Shown here: piece after piece, positions 24,734 to 35,202 of the stretch
Numbering within the stretch: the first letter of the stretch is position 1
How the letters are laid out: each line of letters begins with the position of its first letter
Translations under genes and position numbers: made by a program
NCBI GenBank assembly: GCA_027405735.1
Contig: JAPEHQ010000003.1
Span: 3,224,001 to 3,288,000, forward strand
Direction: 5' to 3'
Source: Mucor racemosus
Lineage: Eukaryota > Mucoromycota > Mucoromycetes > Mucorales > Mucoraceae
Length of the DNA: 64,000 nt
Notes under the pieces: model-generated
What the model saw: only the letters and a program-made list of their open reading frames with translations
Told to the model about the DNA's origin: nothing
Databases searched by the model: none

Positions 24734-26184
24734 TTATACAAAGTATAATGTAAAAATGAATACAGCTGCTGCAGATACCAACATGCTAGAAGAAGAAGCA
24801 GATGTATGCATAGCAGCATTTGTGCTGACATTGTTTACAGCAGAGACTTGGGCTTGTGTGATGGAAGGAGCAGCAGGGGTGACAGGGACGCTGGATGTAG
24901 CAGATGGAATAGCAGATGAACTAACAGCAGTACTATTAAGAGGCAAAGTAGTATTGGCTTCCTTGTAAGAAGGTACACCAGCACATTGACCAACAGTAAC
25001 TACGTTATATGCCTTTTGAAGAGCAGGTAAATTCTTGATGGAAGCATCAATAGTAACCTTTTGAATATCATGTTCAAGCGAAAGACCACCAGTGCTAGAA
25101 GTAGCTGCTTCAGCAATCCATTCAGTAAAGTTACCATCGATCCATTTTGCTTGGAAGCCAGGAGAATTTTCAGCAAGCTAATTATAAATTAAGAATTAGT
25201 AAGAGTCGATAAACAAAATTATATTGTAATTTACCATCCAATCATTGGTATCATGATCCCAAATAACGGCTATATATATATATATATATATATATAATTA
25301 TAACAAGTTAGATATTGTGTAATGTTACGTTAAATGTATGAAACCTACAAGTAAAACCAAGTGCGGTACCGATATCTCTAACGCGATCATCAATATCACC
25401 ATAAGGCTATTCAATTGCAATGAATTAAGAATTAGTAAACAAGAACATCTTAGAATAATTGATTATGCGAGTATATATTTACAGGTCTAAATAATCGAGG
25501 GGATACACCAGTAATCTCTTTAATGGCCAATTCAGTCCATTTAAGTTCTGCAATGATTTGCTCGTTTGTAAGGGTAGTCATATAGCTATGAGTCCAGGTG
25601 TGAATGGCAATCTCATGACCTTCATCATAAGCACGCTTGACAGTAGCAGGATATTTAATGGCATTGGCACCAATCATGAATAATGTAGCTTTTTGATTTG
25701 TGGTTTTCAAGAAATCATACAATGTAGGCGAGAATTCAGATGGTCCATCATCATAAGTGAGGCCCCACATGCCTTTAGGACAATCACCAATACTAGTACC
25801 CATACAACCAGATTTAGCCCAATCACAATAATTATCAGTACCACTAGTGCTTGGTCCTATTGTTTGATTATTAGTAAAAAATAAATGTCAAATTTTTTTT
25901 TTAATAAATTTACCATCATCGCCATTACTCTTTAATACAGGAGCATTGGTAATATTAGCATTTTTAATCAATTCTAACCATTCAGCTTTAGGAACAGGTT
26001 TAGCTCCATCAGCAGGATAGCCACTACTCAATTGACCTGGAGTAGATGTTGATGTAGTAGTTGATGTTCCATTTGAGGCTACTGCAGATGATGTAGCAGG
26101 TTGAGCAGATGAAGAAGAAGTAACAGTTTGTGCTTGAATAACCGAGACCAAGGTCAAAATTGTAGCGATAGATGTAAATTTCAT
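24734..26184 (-). CDS. GPI-anchored chitin deacetylase (NodB polysaccharide deacetylase)
   Basis: Exons 26184-25914, 25856-25483, 25406-25349, 25269-25235 and 25177-24734 give 393 residues. Residues 1-18 are a signal peptide; a Ser/Thr-rich linker follows. The NodB domain has all five motifs: TYDDGP (124-129, catalytic and metal Asp), HTWTH (176-180, metal His), RPPYGD (completed across intron 2), WDHDTNDW, and LSLEHDIQ. The C-terminus is Ser/Ala-rich and ends in a hydrophobic tail with no basic residues, as for GPI attachment. The enzyme converts cell-wall chitin to chitosan, which is abundant in Mucorales. The start is set by the signal peptide: 13 upstream in-frame codons lack one. Intron 3 holds a TA microsatellite. 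The promoter shares a 19-base element with the CotH gene at 59493. Confidence 0.93.
25270..25296. repeat. TA microsatellite in a chitin deacetylase intron
   Basis: A pure TA run forms the acceptor end of the third intron on the minus strand, immediately before the acceptor dinucleotide, where a pyrimidine tract is usually found. Confidence 0.85.
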
Positions 26185-26353
26185 TTTCTTAAAAATAAGT
26201 TTTAAATAATAGAAAAGAGGCAAAATAACGCAATTAAAAGGAGAAGTTCAAATAATAAAACAGAGACCTAGAAGAGGAGTTTTCCTTGCTATTACAACAA
26301 AATTAAGGGGATAAATGTAAAGAGGAAAGAAAATAAAGAAATGATACAAGATC

Positions 26354-26372
26354 TTTTGCCCCTCTTTTTATA
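26354..26372 (-). promoter_or_regulatory. TATA-type core promoter element of chitin deacetylase
   Basis: On the minus strand this reads TATAAAAAGAGGGGCAAAA. It sits about 170 bases upstream of the start codon at 26184. The same 19 bases with one change occur at 59422-59440 before the second CotH gene. Confidence 0.6.
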
Positions 26373-28155
26373 ATGTTTTTTTTTCTCAAAATGTCTTAAT
26401 ATTTTGGAGGTTGATATATAGATAACCATGCCAGGTACACATTTTGGCTGATTCATATTAAACAATTAACTTTAGCCTGTCTTGATTTAAACTTGTACTG
26501 TATTTGCCACTTTATTCAGGTTACATTGGTTAAATAAAGGTCTATTTTTGTCGTTTTTACCTGTAAAGAATCTTTCGTATATGGATAATTTTCTTATTTA
26601 TTGCAGCTTTTCCCGGGTAAAGTACACACGAAAAAAATTTGGAATCATGTTGTACGAGTGACCCGAGCTAAGTGAAAAAAAAAAAAAGTGTTATCTAAAA
26701 AAGCATCAAACTGCTACGCCCATTGCTTTCATTTTCATGTAAAAAGCCTGATAGTTTATAATTGTTTTATGTATGATTACATGTTGCTAACATCGTATAG
26801 ATTATCTCACGTGGTATTTCTTGTTTCTAGAATTAGTAAAATCTAATACATTGGTATTTTTTGTACGTTTAGTCTGGCTAAAGATGGATGATTTTTATAG
26901 TATAAAGTAAAAATAGATTCCCATACGATTTTATTCAGCTTTGTATCACTCTTTGGATTTTCTAAAAGCATGATATTATATATTGATGTACAACTTGCAG
27001 AACCGTATTATTATTTAGTGGGACATTTATACGACAATAACTATAGCCTTTTAAGGTGGCGATTTGACAATCTAATTTTATACCAAAACAATAACAAATA
27101 TATATATTTATAAAATATTCAGCCTTTCTGAAAGTTTATTTATTACGCAATATCTATATAATTGATTGATTGAGGCTATGTAATTTTGCTATAATGTAAT
27201 GTAGAATACTGGTAATGCATCTAAGCATAACATATAGCTTGTATAACTTGCAGACTAAATATTTGCATGCAATAAAATCGACAAAGACGTTGGATCATAA
27301 TGGCTATGCTTACTAAAAGTAATATATGGTACATAAATATTGATCAAGATGCCTTGATGATTATGTCAAACTATACATAAAGTCGTATCTGTCCTACAGT
27401 GAATGTATATCGATTATTCCTAGGAAAAGTTGACCAAGTTCATTGCCGAACTGTCGGTCTTAATTTATAAAAAAGTGGTTAATTTTAATGAATATTCAAA
27501 AACGTAATTTTGCTTATATTCTATTAAAAACAAATACAGAATATTCGTTAAAGTATCAAGTATAGGGTTTTATTTTATAGACGAATATTTTATTGAAGAA
27601 TACCAAGTACATGCACCTCGATTATCTTTTCAAATAGTGAGAATGTTGCCTCAATGACTGCCGTTTTTCCAGTAGCATTATGCATGTATACAGGTCTTTT
27701 TGAATACGAATTGCACACCATTGAATGGAGTATATCCTTATACATTTATTAGTTTCATGTTGTTTGTATAAGTTTATTGAAAATCCATGTTTATGTTTAC
27801 AATATATATATATATTATACATATTATGCCTGCCAATATTTCTAATGAAACGTCATTTTTTTTTGTGCCGCAATGCAGACACTTATTTACAATTGATCCC
27901 TCTATTAAATATACAACTTTTTTTCATTGTATTCATACGTATATATTATTTCAAATAGAACCCATTTATTCTGGACACATATACGCAATCATGATATACA
28001 CATATAAGTTGCAGTGATGTCCTGTAAGGTACACATAATCATGTTCCATGTTGCAAGGATCAAATCTAAAAAAGGATGCCTCCTGTTATTTTGATGCTGC
28101 AGGGTGATCGTTGTGTATATAGAAAAAAAAGGTGTTGTTTACAAATTAACATATT
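26373..28155. other. Gene-poor region
   Basis: About 1.8 kb of AT-rich sequence with no recognisable exon. Short frames around 27620-28020 have no family resemblance. Confidence 0.5.
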
Positions 28156-29150
28156 ACTAGCCGTTCGATCTCGGCACGCTCAATCACGGCGTCGCCAGGG
28201 GAGGGAGGGGAGGGGGTTCTCTTTTGCAATTTTTTTAATGAATGTATCATATGATTGGTAACTCTAACTTGCTATACATGCTTGATTATTGTCTCCAGTG
28301 ATGGCCATGTTTATGTTTGTGACATTGGAGATATAGAGGTAAGACGAAAAATTAATGTAAATCAACTCTAGCACGATAATTAGACAGTAAAGATTTATTT
28401 CACTAAATAGACTATGGCACAGTATTAAAAGATGTAAAGATTTTTAGTAATAAGCTTGAATTGAGTGGGTACAGCATCGTAGATTCTTGAAAAAGTTTTC
28501 AAATATTGTAAAATCTCTTATTTTTAAGACTTACAAGGCTTATACGCGGAATATTAATTTAGAAAATTATTTTTGTCCAGATCATCAATTTTGACATTTT
28601 TTAAATTTTTTTTCTGATTTTGCAAATCTAGAGTTAATTATACTACCAACTATAAAAATAAAAAATACACACATGTACCAAATTTTGTGCTCTATTTGCT
28701 CCATAAAAAATAAATACCATTTTTATTGCAAAATATTACATGAAAATTCTTTAACCAAAATTCTGTTTTGGGGGCAAAAGTGCAAAGTTTTATTACTTAA
28801 CATTTAATATTAAGCTTTTATAAAATGCGTATTAGCTATACCTACAATTTTTTCTCATAATGTAGTATATTTAAACGTTGATTTCAGTATCAAAATTTGA
28901 TTTTTCTGTTTTTTGATCAAAATCATGAGTGTTGGTAAGGATGAAATGAGCCCCGAAAATGTTCACTAAAAAAAACTGAATTTTCAGATTGCACATGGTT
29001 AAATATAAGAAAAATTTGAAAAAAAAAAACTTTTTTATTTAAAACTTAGATATATCATAGCATTTAAGAGACCTAGCTGCTCGATCTTGCCAGGCTCAAT
29101 TATGGCGTCGCCCTGCGGGCTAGATTTTGCAATTTTTTTCAATGAATGTA
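28156..29150 (+). repeat. Dispersed repeat family B, copy 1, with direct terminal blocks
   Basis: The body (about 28380-29060) matches the reverse complement of 61800-62450 over several hundred bases, including the aatcatgagtgttggtaagg and gtgcaaagttttattacttaa regions. A block of about 80-95 bp occurs at both ends in direct orientation: 28156-28248 and 29071-29150. It contains gctcaat, a ggcgtcgcc core and ttgcaatttttt, and recurs at 61721-61805. Just inside the left block lies a fragment resembling the end of dynein intermediate chain. No protein for transposition is visible. Class unknown. Confidence 0.7.
28294..28371 (+). pseudogene. 3' fragment of a dynein intermediate chain gene
   Basis: Reads SSDGHVYVCDIGD followed by a short basic tail ending in NVNQL and a stop at 28369-28371. 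SSDGHVYVYDIG-type sequence is the last WD-repeat strand of cytoplasmic dynein intermediate chains. Similarity to the fragment at 62494-62730 starts at about 28291 and runs on into the family B body, so the fragment travels with the repeat. The rest of the gene is absent. Confidence 0.55.
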
Positions 29151-29401
29151 TGATATAACAGCCAATTTTTCTAGTCTTAAACTACATTTACTATATTAGT
29201 GAATGTTGTCAGCTAATTTGCATTATAAATCTCCAATTGATTTTTGTATTTTACATGTATCATCCTGTATACATTCAAACAAGCTTAACTATCAACTTGA
29301 TGTACTACGGATGTGTGAAAAAAACCAGCATATAGATACTACTACTACTTATGTGAATCAATCCATGCTCCAAGTTCAATACAAAAGAGAAGTAACCTTT
29401 T

Positions 29402-30273
29402 GCTGGGAACTTACTTGTTCAAAGATTTCGTGAATTCTAGAGAAGCAAGAAGTTATTTTCACGAGCTTTCTTGTTTGAACACAAGGGTGCTTTAGAAAAT
29501 ATCAGAAGCAATAACAATGCATTTAATGACATCAAGGAGCATATCAAGCTGTTACTGGATCAAGTATGAATCAAGGAAACACATGTCAAATTGGCAGAAT
29601 GAATTAACAAACATTCATATTATATAGGCAAATGGTGGCACATCATCTCATGTAGCTAGTGATCAACCTGCTCAAACAAGTATCAATATTTATAACAGTG
29701 TCGTTAGTCATAGTAATTTTGGTGTTAGCATTCAGTAACAGGGCGAACCAAATGGCATCTTCAGTGGTGATTCACCATTATCATCTGAAATACCATCCTC
29801 TCAAAGTTCTTCAGACAGAGAAATTCCCTCTAAACTCACTGTTGATTATCATCTTCTAAGAGATGCCGATTACTATTTTATTGATCCTCATCAAGATGAA
29901 GAGGAACACGAAGAAAATGATGTTGTTACTGATGAAAGATAAGACGAAGAAGCAGAGAATGACGAGGAGAACGACAAAAATAAAGATGAAGAATGGTTAC
30001 TTGATGAATGGATATTGTGCATTTCAAAAATGCAAACTTTTTAAAACTAATACAATTAAGATTAACAATAATTCATCATCTCTATCAGATTTACGGCTCT
30101 TGTCTCTAAATGACATGTACTTGTTCGAACAAGAAATGGAGCTTTCGATCACAAGATACTTTGATACCAGTGTCCATAAAAGAATAATTGTCTTTATGAA
30201 TTACCGCTTATATCGCGCTAGACCACTTCCAATTTCGAGAGATTCAAGCAATTTCGCCAGACTTTCAACATGA
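29402..30273 (+). pseudogene. Unrecognised degenerate gene with in-frame stops
   Basis: A reading frame with clear coding character runs from 29402 to 29563. An intron-like segment (29564-29627, donor gtatga, acceptor tatatag, 64 bp) follows, and the same frame continues to 30044. It is interrupted by TAG at 29438-29440 and TAA at 29736-29738 and 29940-29942. Readable pieces include HKGALENIRSNNNAFND, IKEHIKLLLDQ, SKLTVDYHLLRDADYYFIDP and a long acidic stretch rich in Asp, Glu and Asn. A shifted frame then continues to 30273 (YLFEQEMELSITRYFD). I do not recognise the family. It lies directly beside repeat B copy 1, so it may be a captured or transposon-encoded gene. Confidence 0.5.
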
Positions 30274-30834
30274 TTTACTCATTTTTTATAAGCCTTGATT
30301 TCATTTAAAAATAAATAGTAGTATAGCTCATTCGCTGACGCATACTGGCATTTTTTTTTTCATAGTTTTCTGAAATGTTTACATATTTTTAATTAGTTTT
30401 TTGAAAATGGGATAGTATAAATGATATAATGCCGACTTCTCGAAAGTCAATCAACTGGAATGAAATTGAAAAAACCAAGCAAAGCGTTTGTAAATTTCAC
30501 AACTGATTCGTTTTTGTTTAATTTGCTATGATCTTGTTATATATATATATATTATTGTGTCCTGCTTTTTAAATGTACTAATGAAATGTTTCTTTTGTGG
30601 ATTTGCTTCAATATGTCTTTTAATCCCGCCTTATTCTTTCGCTCCACCCCCCCCCCCTCCTTTTCTCCCCTCTTATTTTATCAAATAAACCGAGTGCGTT
30701 ATTTTACGGAAACTTGACATAATAAAGAACATTTGTTTTGGTCTCATCTATCAGAGCATAGAAATTGACCGAGGTATTATGTGATAGAGTCGGCGAGACA
30801 TTTTTACAAGTAAATTTTTTCCCTAAGTATTATG
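30274..30834. other. Intergenic, upstream of PMP3
   Basis: Contains a C-run at 30647-30657. No gene is seen. The last part serves as the PMP3 promoter. Confidence 0.4.
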
Positions 30835-30842
30835 TATATAAA
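30835..30842 (+). promoter_or_regulatory. TATA box of PMP3
   Basis: TATATAAA lies 58-65 bases upstream of the PMP3 ATG, at the spacing seen for other genes in this window. Confidence 0.6.
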
Positions 30843-30899
30843 CAGACATTAAAATTGAATTGGTTATCAAGTATCTAATTTTATTTTTTTTAAAAAAAA

Positions 30900-31258
30900 A
30901 TGGCATTCACTGCTTCAGATATTTGTAAATTCATTCTAGGTATGTATTATTTGTAAATATATTTGACAACAACATTTTAATCGGCTGGCTGCATACAAAA
31001 TATTAGCCGTTATTTTCCCTCCTTTGGGTGTATTTGGTGAAAGAGGTAAAATATATACCTTAAATAGTTAAATACAATTCAATTAAATGCTATATTAAAA
31101 GGTTGTGGTGTTGATTTGCTTATCAACATTGTATTGACATGTCTTGGTTGGATTCCTGGTGAGTTGAATGATTTGTTATGAATTGAAAATGTGTCATTTT
31201 TATTTATAATATTTCAATAGGAATCATTCATGCTTTATATATTATCCTTAAATATTAG
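30900..31258 (+). CDS. PMP3: PMP3-like plasma membrane proteolipid (UPF0057)
   Basis: Four very short exons (30900-30939, 31007-31045, 31102-31158, 31221-31258) give a 57-residue protein, the usual size. Both hydrophobic segments are complete: SDICKFILAVIFPPLGVFGE and LLINIVLTCLGWIPGIIHA, the second carrying the family motif LGWIPGIIHALYII. PMP3 proteins sit in the plasma membrane and affect membrane potential and tolerance to Na+ and other cations. Every junction splits a codon after its first base and all close in frame. An A-run of about 19 bases follows directly after the stop. No single exon would be noticed without the family pattern. Confidence 0.95.
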
Positions 31259-31561
31259 AAAAAAAAAAAAAAAAAAAGGGCAACCCCTATACATAATAAA
31301 TGATAGTTTCATAAATATGCCGATCTAACAGAATACACATATTTGAATTATTATATTACATAAAGAAAAAGGGTTCAAATTTTTATTATAACTTTTGATT
31401 TCAACTTGAAAGAAAGCAAAGCAAAAAGAGGAGAGGTAAAAGGGAAGGAGAGTATGCGTCTGTAAGACCATTCGCATAGAATGGTCAAGGGGAATCTATA
31501 ATAACTGTAATGATAATAACTGAAATATGGGAAATATATATACAAAAAGGGCTCTTTATAC

Positions 31562-32299
31562 TTATACCCTTGGAATGAAATTTGAATAATTAACATTCAA
31601 TGCAGTTGCTGCAGCAACAGTGGCAACTGAAGAAGCCTGTGCTGCTGCTGCTGCTACTGCTGCTACAGCTGTAGAAGAGGAAGAAGAGGAAGAAGAAGAG
31701 AACTGACGACGACGATTATGATGGTGTTGATGCTGATGTTGGTGGTAATAAATGAAATTTGATTTCATGCTGTAAGGGTGATAATTTGTTGATTTCTTTT
31801 TCTCCATAATTTTTCTATGCATTTGTTTGTTATATAATAATTGAGACATCCATTGTTGACATTGAGCAGCCCAAGAAAAGAATTGGGCATGATGAATACA
31901 TGTTTTATAATGCAAAGCAGATAGAAATTCCATTTCCATAATATTCAATTCGTTTAAAGGTACACTTGATACTTCAGACCAAGTTTTGTTTGTAAATGTA
32001 TTGTCATCTAGAAACTTGTTGGCTAAAATAAGAGCAGTTGTAAATAATCGAACTTCTGATCCCATTGAGCCTCGTATTGATGGATATGCAAATCTAAGTT
32101 TGTATATGTAAAGCAATGCGACTAATATACATGGACTTGATATTTGTGTTGATTTAATAATATTTTGACAAAATAATCGAAATGTGTTTGATCTATCTGT
32201 AGTTGTAAACGATGATCCAGTCCAGATCTTTGGAACCATTTGAGCGACAAATTCTGATAATTGTGTGGTATTTGAGCAAGAGAGGATTGGATAGGACAT
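31562..32299 (-). CDS. PHO80-like cyclin
   Basis: One exon of 245 residues. The central region (about 40-140) is a cyclin box of the Pho80/PCL type: SPCILVALLYIYKLRF, then LFTTALILANKFLDDNTFTNKTW and ELNIMEMEFLSAL, the usual ALILANKFLDD...W and N-MEREFL pattern. Such cyclins partner Pho85-type kinases in phosphate or nutrient control and polarity. The C-terminal 75 residues are low complexity: His/Gln repeats, nine or more Ser, and an Ala/Val-rich end. I start at the ATG at 32299 because the 15 codons upstream are a hydrophobic run without family support. The gene converges on PMP3 (303 bp) and diverges from ADAT1 (447 bp). Confidence 0.88.
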   Translation of the reverse strand: MSYPILSCSNTTQLSEFVAQMVPKIWTGSSFTTTDRSNTFRLFCQNIIKSTQISSPCILVALLYIYKLRFAYPSIRGSMGSEVRLFTTALILANKFLDDNTFTNKTWSEVSSVPLNELNIMEMEFLSALHYKTCIHHAQFFSWAAQCQQWMSQLLYNKQMHRKIMEKKKSTNYHPYSMKSNFIYYHQHQHQHHHNRRRQFSSSSSSSSSTAVAAVAAAAAQASSVATVAAATALNVNYSNFIPRV

Positions 32300-32353
32300 G
32301 TTGAATGAGATGAAAGGAAGAAAGAAGAGGGAAAAAAACCACAAGAATATACA

Positions 32354-32363
32354 GCTATTTATA
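32354..32363 (-). promoter_or_regulatory. TATA box of the cyclin gene
   Basis: TATAAATAGC on the minus strand, 55-64 bases upstream of the cyclin ATG. Confidence 0.55.
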
Positions 32364-32746
32364 CAGCATATTCATATATGTATATATATATAAATTACAT
32401 ATATTTCATATTATATCACATATATTTTGTTGTTGTTGTTACAAAAAAGAATAATAATAATATGTACAAAAAAAGTTCCGAATTTTATAATGATCCTCTG
32501 TTTCTCTCCTCTCCTCTCCTCCTCCTCCTCCTTCACCCTGTTACTCCCTTCTCCCTTTTCTCTACTTTATACACACACACGCACACATACTTCCATTTTT
32601 ATAAATCAATAATATCTCCCCTTAGGATTTCATTCCTAAAAAGATATATAAAAAAATTTCACAACAGGCCCTTCAAAAAATGGCGGGCTTTTTCTAGGTA
32701 TTGATGTTTGCTTTTTTTTCTTCACTCTTTCTAAATACTAGTGAAT

Positions 32747-34396
32747 ATGTGGAAATCCATACCAAATGTTCAATCAGAAATTGTTAGAGCAAGTCTTGAT
32801 AAATACAATCAACTGTCTAAACAAGGAAAACCAATCATACATGAAAAAAAGGCCGAATGGACAGTTTTAGCTTCAATTGTTATGATTCATTGCAGTACGT
32901 GTTTATAATAAAGCAGACAATACATTCTGACTTAATATATAAAATAGCAAGTAAGGATGATTATTCTATAAAGGTCATATCTTTAGGGTAAGGAGTAAAT
33001 CCAATACAAAGAAATAAGGGGGGAAATGAGCTTATTTTTGTTATTTTTTAATATATGCAGAACTGGCCTCAAATGCTTGCCGTTTAGTAAATTTTGCAAA
33101 ACGGGTGATGTATTAAATGATTGTCATGCAGAAATAATTGCTCGTAGAGGGTTTATAAAGTATGTCCATATTAAATTTTAGACAGATCGAAATATTTTAA
33201 TGCACACTGTCATAGATATTTGCTTGAGATTTACACCAAACAACAAAAAGATACTTTTCCATTCATTAAAAGAGGAGAAAATTTGGAATTAAATCCGGAA
33301 TATTCGATCCACATGTATGTGAGTCAATCGCCTTGTAAGTAGTTTTTATATATATAATATATATATAAAAATATAAATACTGATATCTCCCCCCCCCCTC
33401 CTCCTCCTCCTCAAATAAAAAAGGTGGAGATGCTTCAATGTCTGCTTTAGCTTTGGGACAATCTAAAGAATCTAAAGACATATTTGAATCTGGTAAAAAA
33501 CGTAAAAGAACAACAATGGATGATTATCCATATTTTATTGAAAATATTTACGCAAATAAAAAACTGAAAATGGCTGAAAATGGTGCTAGTATGGATCCAC
33601 ATTCAGTCAAACAGTTTCAAAGAGGTCGATTTGATTTTAATCAAATTGGGATTTTAAGAACAAAACCAGGTCAGTCTTGATATTAAAAATAGTTGACATT
33701 TTAATTAATTCCATCTTGCTGCTAAATTCTGTAGGCCGACTTGATTCCGAACCAACTCTTTGTATGTCATGCAGTGATAAAATAGCAAGATGGAATGTTT
33801 TGGGCTTACAATCTGCTTTATTATCAAATAAATATCATCCAATTTATCTTGATTCAATTATTGTTGGTGATATGTTTGATCAGCAAGCATTAGAAAGAGC
33901 ATTGTATGGAAGAATGACATTAATCAAAGGTAAAAATGACATGTATATGTTTATTCGGTGAATTCTTTTTAACCCATAGAAAATAGACCTACCAGAACCG
34001 TATAAATTAAATCGTCCTCAAATTGTATCAACTGATATACCATTTGTAAATTCAAAGTCTTTTTTAGAAACTACTGGTAAATATAAAGCAATTGTTTCTT
34101 GCGGAACATCTTTATCTTGGGTTGTTGGCATGGAAAAGTCAGAAGTTTTTGTTAATGGTGGTAAACAAGGTGCTCCCAAGAATAAACCTGTTAATGCTAA
34201 AACAAGACCTTCTCTTTGTAAAAAGAGTCTATACCAAAAATCAGAATCAGATGATGTAATTCAAGGTGGTACATTGTCTTATTTCCAATGCAAACAAAAT
34301 GCTGAACAATATCAAAAGGCTAAACTTTGCTTATTGGACCAAGTGTTTGATACTTGGGTCCAAACACCCAAAGAATATGAAGACTTTACGCTATAA
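32747..34396 (+). CDS. TAD1: tRNA-specific adenosine deaminase 1 (ADAT1/Tad1)
   Basis: Seven exons (32747-32894, 32948-32987, 33061-33159, 33216-33334, 33424-33669, 33735-33929, 33987-34396) encode 418 residues. The deaminase site is complete: [12 protein letters not shown] (zinc His 85, proton-shuttle Glu 87), SQSPCGDAS (zinc Cys 136, split by intron 4) and [17 protein letters not shown] (zinc Cys 230). Tad1 deaminates adenosine 37 to inosine in tRNA-Ala, and the editing ADARs descend from it. For the last intron the first AG (at 33978-33979) gives a stop; the acceptor ending at 33986 restores [14 protein letters not shown] charged insert between PCGDAS and the third motif has a probable nuclear localisation run (KKRKRT). 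Confidence 0.93.
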
Positions 34397-35015
34397 ATTT
34401 ATCATATGTGTATATTATTATTTGTTTGTTTTTGTTTGTTGTTAACATGTTGCATCTGTGTCTCATTTTATTTATTCGGAGCCTCTCTCCTTAAATTTTA
34501 TGGTCACGGAAAATATTCTTTGATGAAATTATTGTCTTTAAAGAGTTATTACTTTATCAAAAATTAAGATATATCACATTTTAAACATGGATAAGTATTT
34601 TCATATCAAGAAATACTATATCCCATTTTTTGTTTTGAAATCATTTAATGAAATTGTAAAAATTAATCATTTAAAAATCAATGTCTGAGATGGCATTCAA
34701 TATAGGCTCATCATTCAAAATGGATACAAACGAATGCAGTGGCAATATTTCATCTAAATTATATTATAAAAGAGATGCAAGTACTTGGATATGTATATTA
34801 TACTTATGTGTTCATCATCAGAAAATATGCAGCAATGCAAACCTCCTTCTTTTCTCGACAGGTTTCTATTTTTTACCGCCTTTTTTCTATTTAGTCTAAT
34901 TCTTTTCCTCCTTTTTTTGTACTTTTTATTTATAATTTCAAGGTATCCATTATATATATACTCTTCTTCTCCCTTTTTTTTTCTTTGTTATTTATTACAA
35001 TTTTGTATCTTCGCC

Positions 35016-35046
<31 letters not shown>

Positions 35047-35202
35047 TAGTCTCTCTTTATCAAAATATATAAGGAAAAAGCGATCAAGCCATCCACATTT
35101 CAAATTAAATCTATAACAGGAAGATTTCTCATTTAATCTCATCAGAATCCATTCCATTCGTTTCATAATAATCAAAAGAGCAAATTCAAAAAAGAAAACA
35201 GA
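34397..35202. other. Intergenic between ADAT1 and SSD1
   Basis: AT-rich; a TA microsatellite lies at 35023-35046 and a pyrimidine-rich stretch at 34850-34990. No gene is seen. The pyrimidine tract and the TA run are presumably upstream of the SSD1 transcription start. Confidence 0.5.

Noticed and set aside
28156..28200. tRNA gene suggested by a gttcgatctc B-box-like word
   Set aside because: Only a T-arm-like hairpin is present; no D or anticodon arm upstream. It is part of the family B terminal block.
32378..32704. 108-codon plus-strand frame between the cyclin and ADAT1 genes
   Set aside because: Low-complexity pyrimidine-rich sequence in a divergent promoter region.
34785..35072. 95-codon hydrophobic frame upstream of SSD1
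   Set aside because: Phe/Leu/Tyr-rich translation of a pyrimidine and TA-repeat stretch, no ATG context or homology; probably 5' flank.
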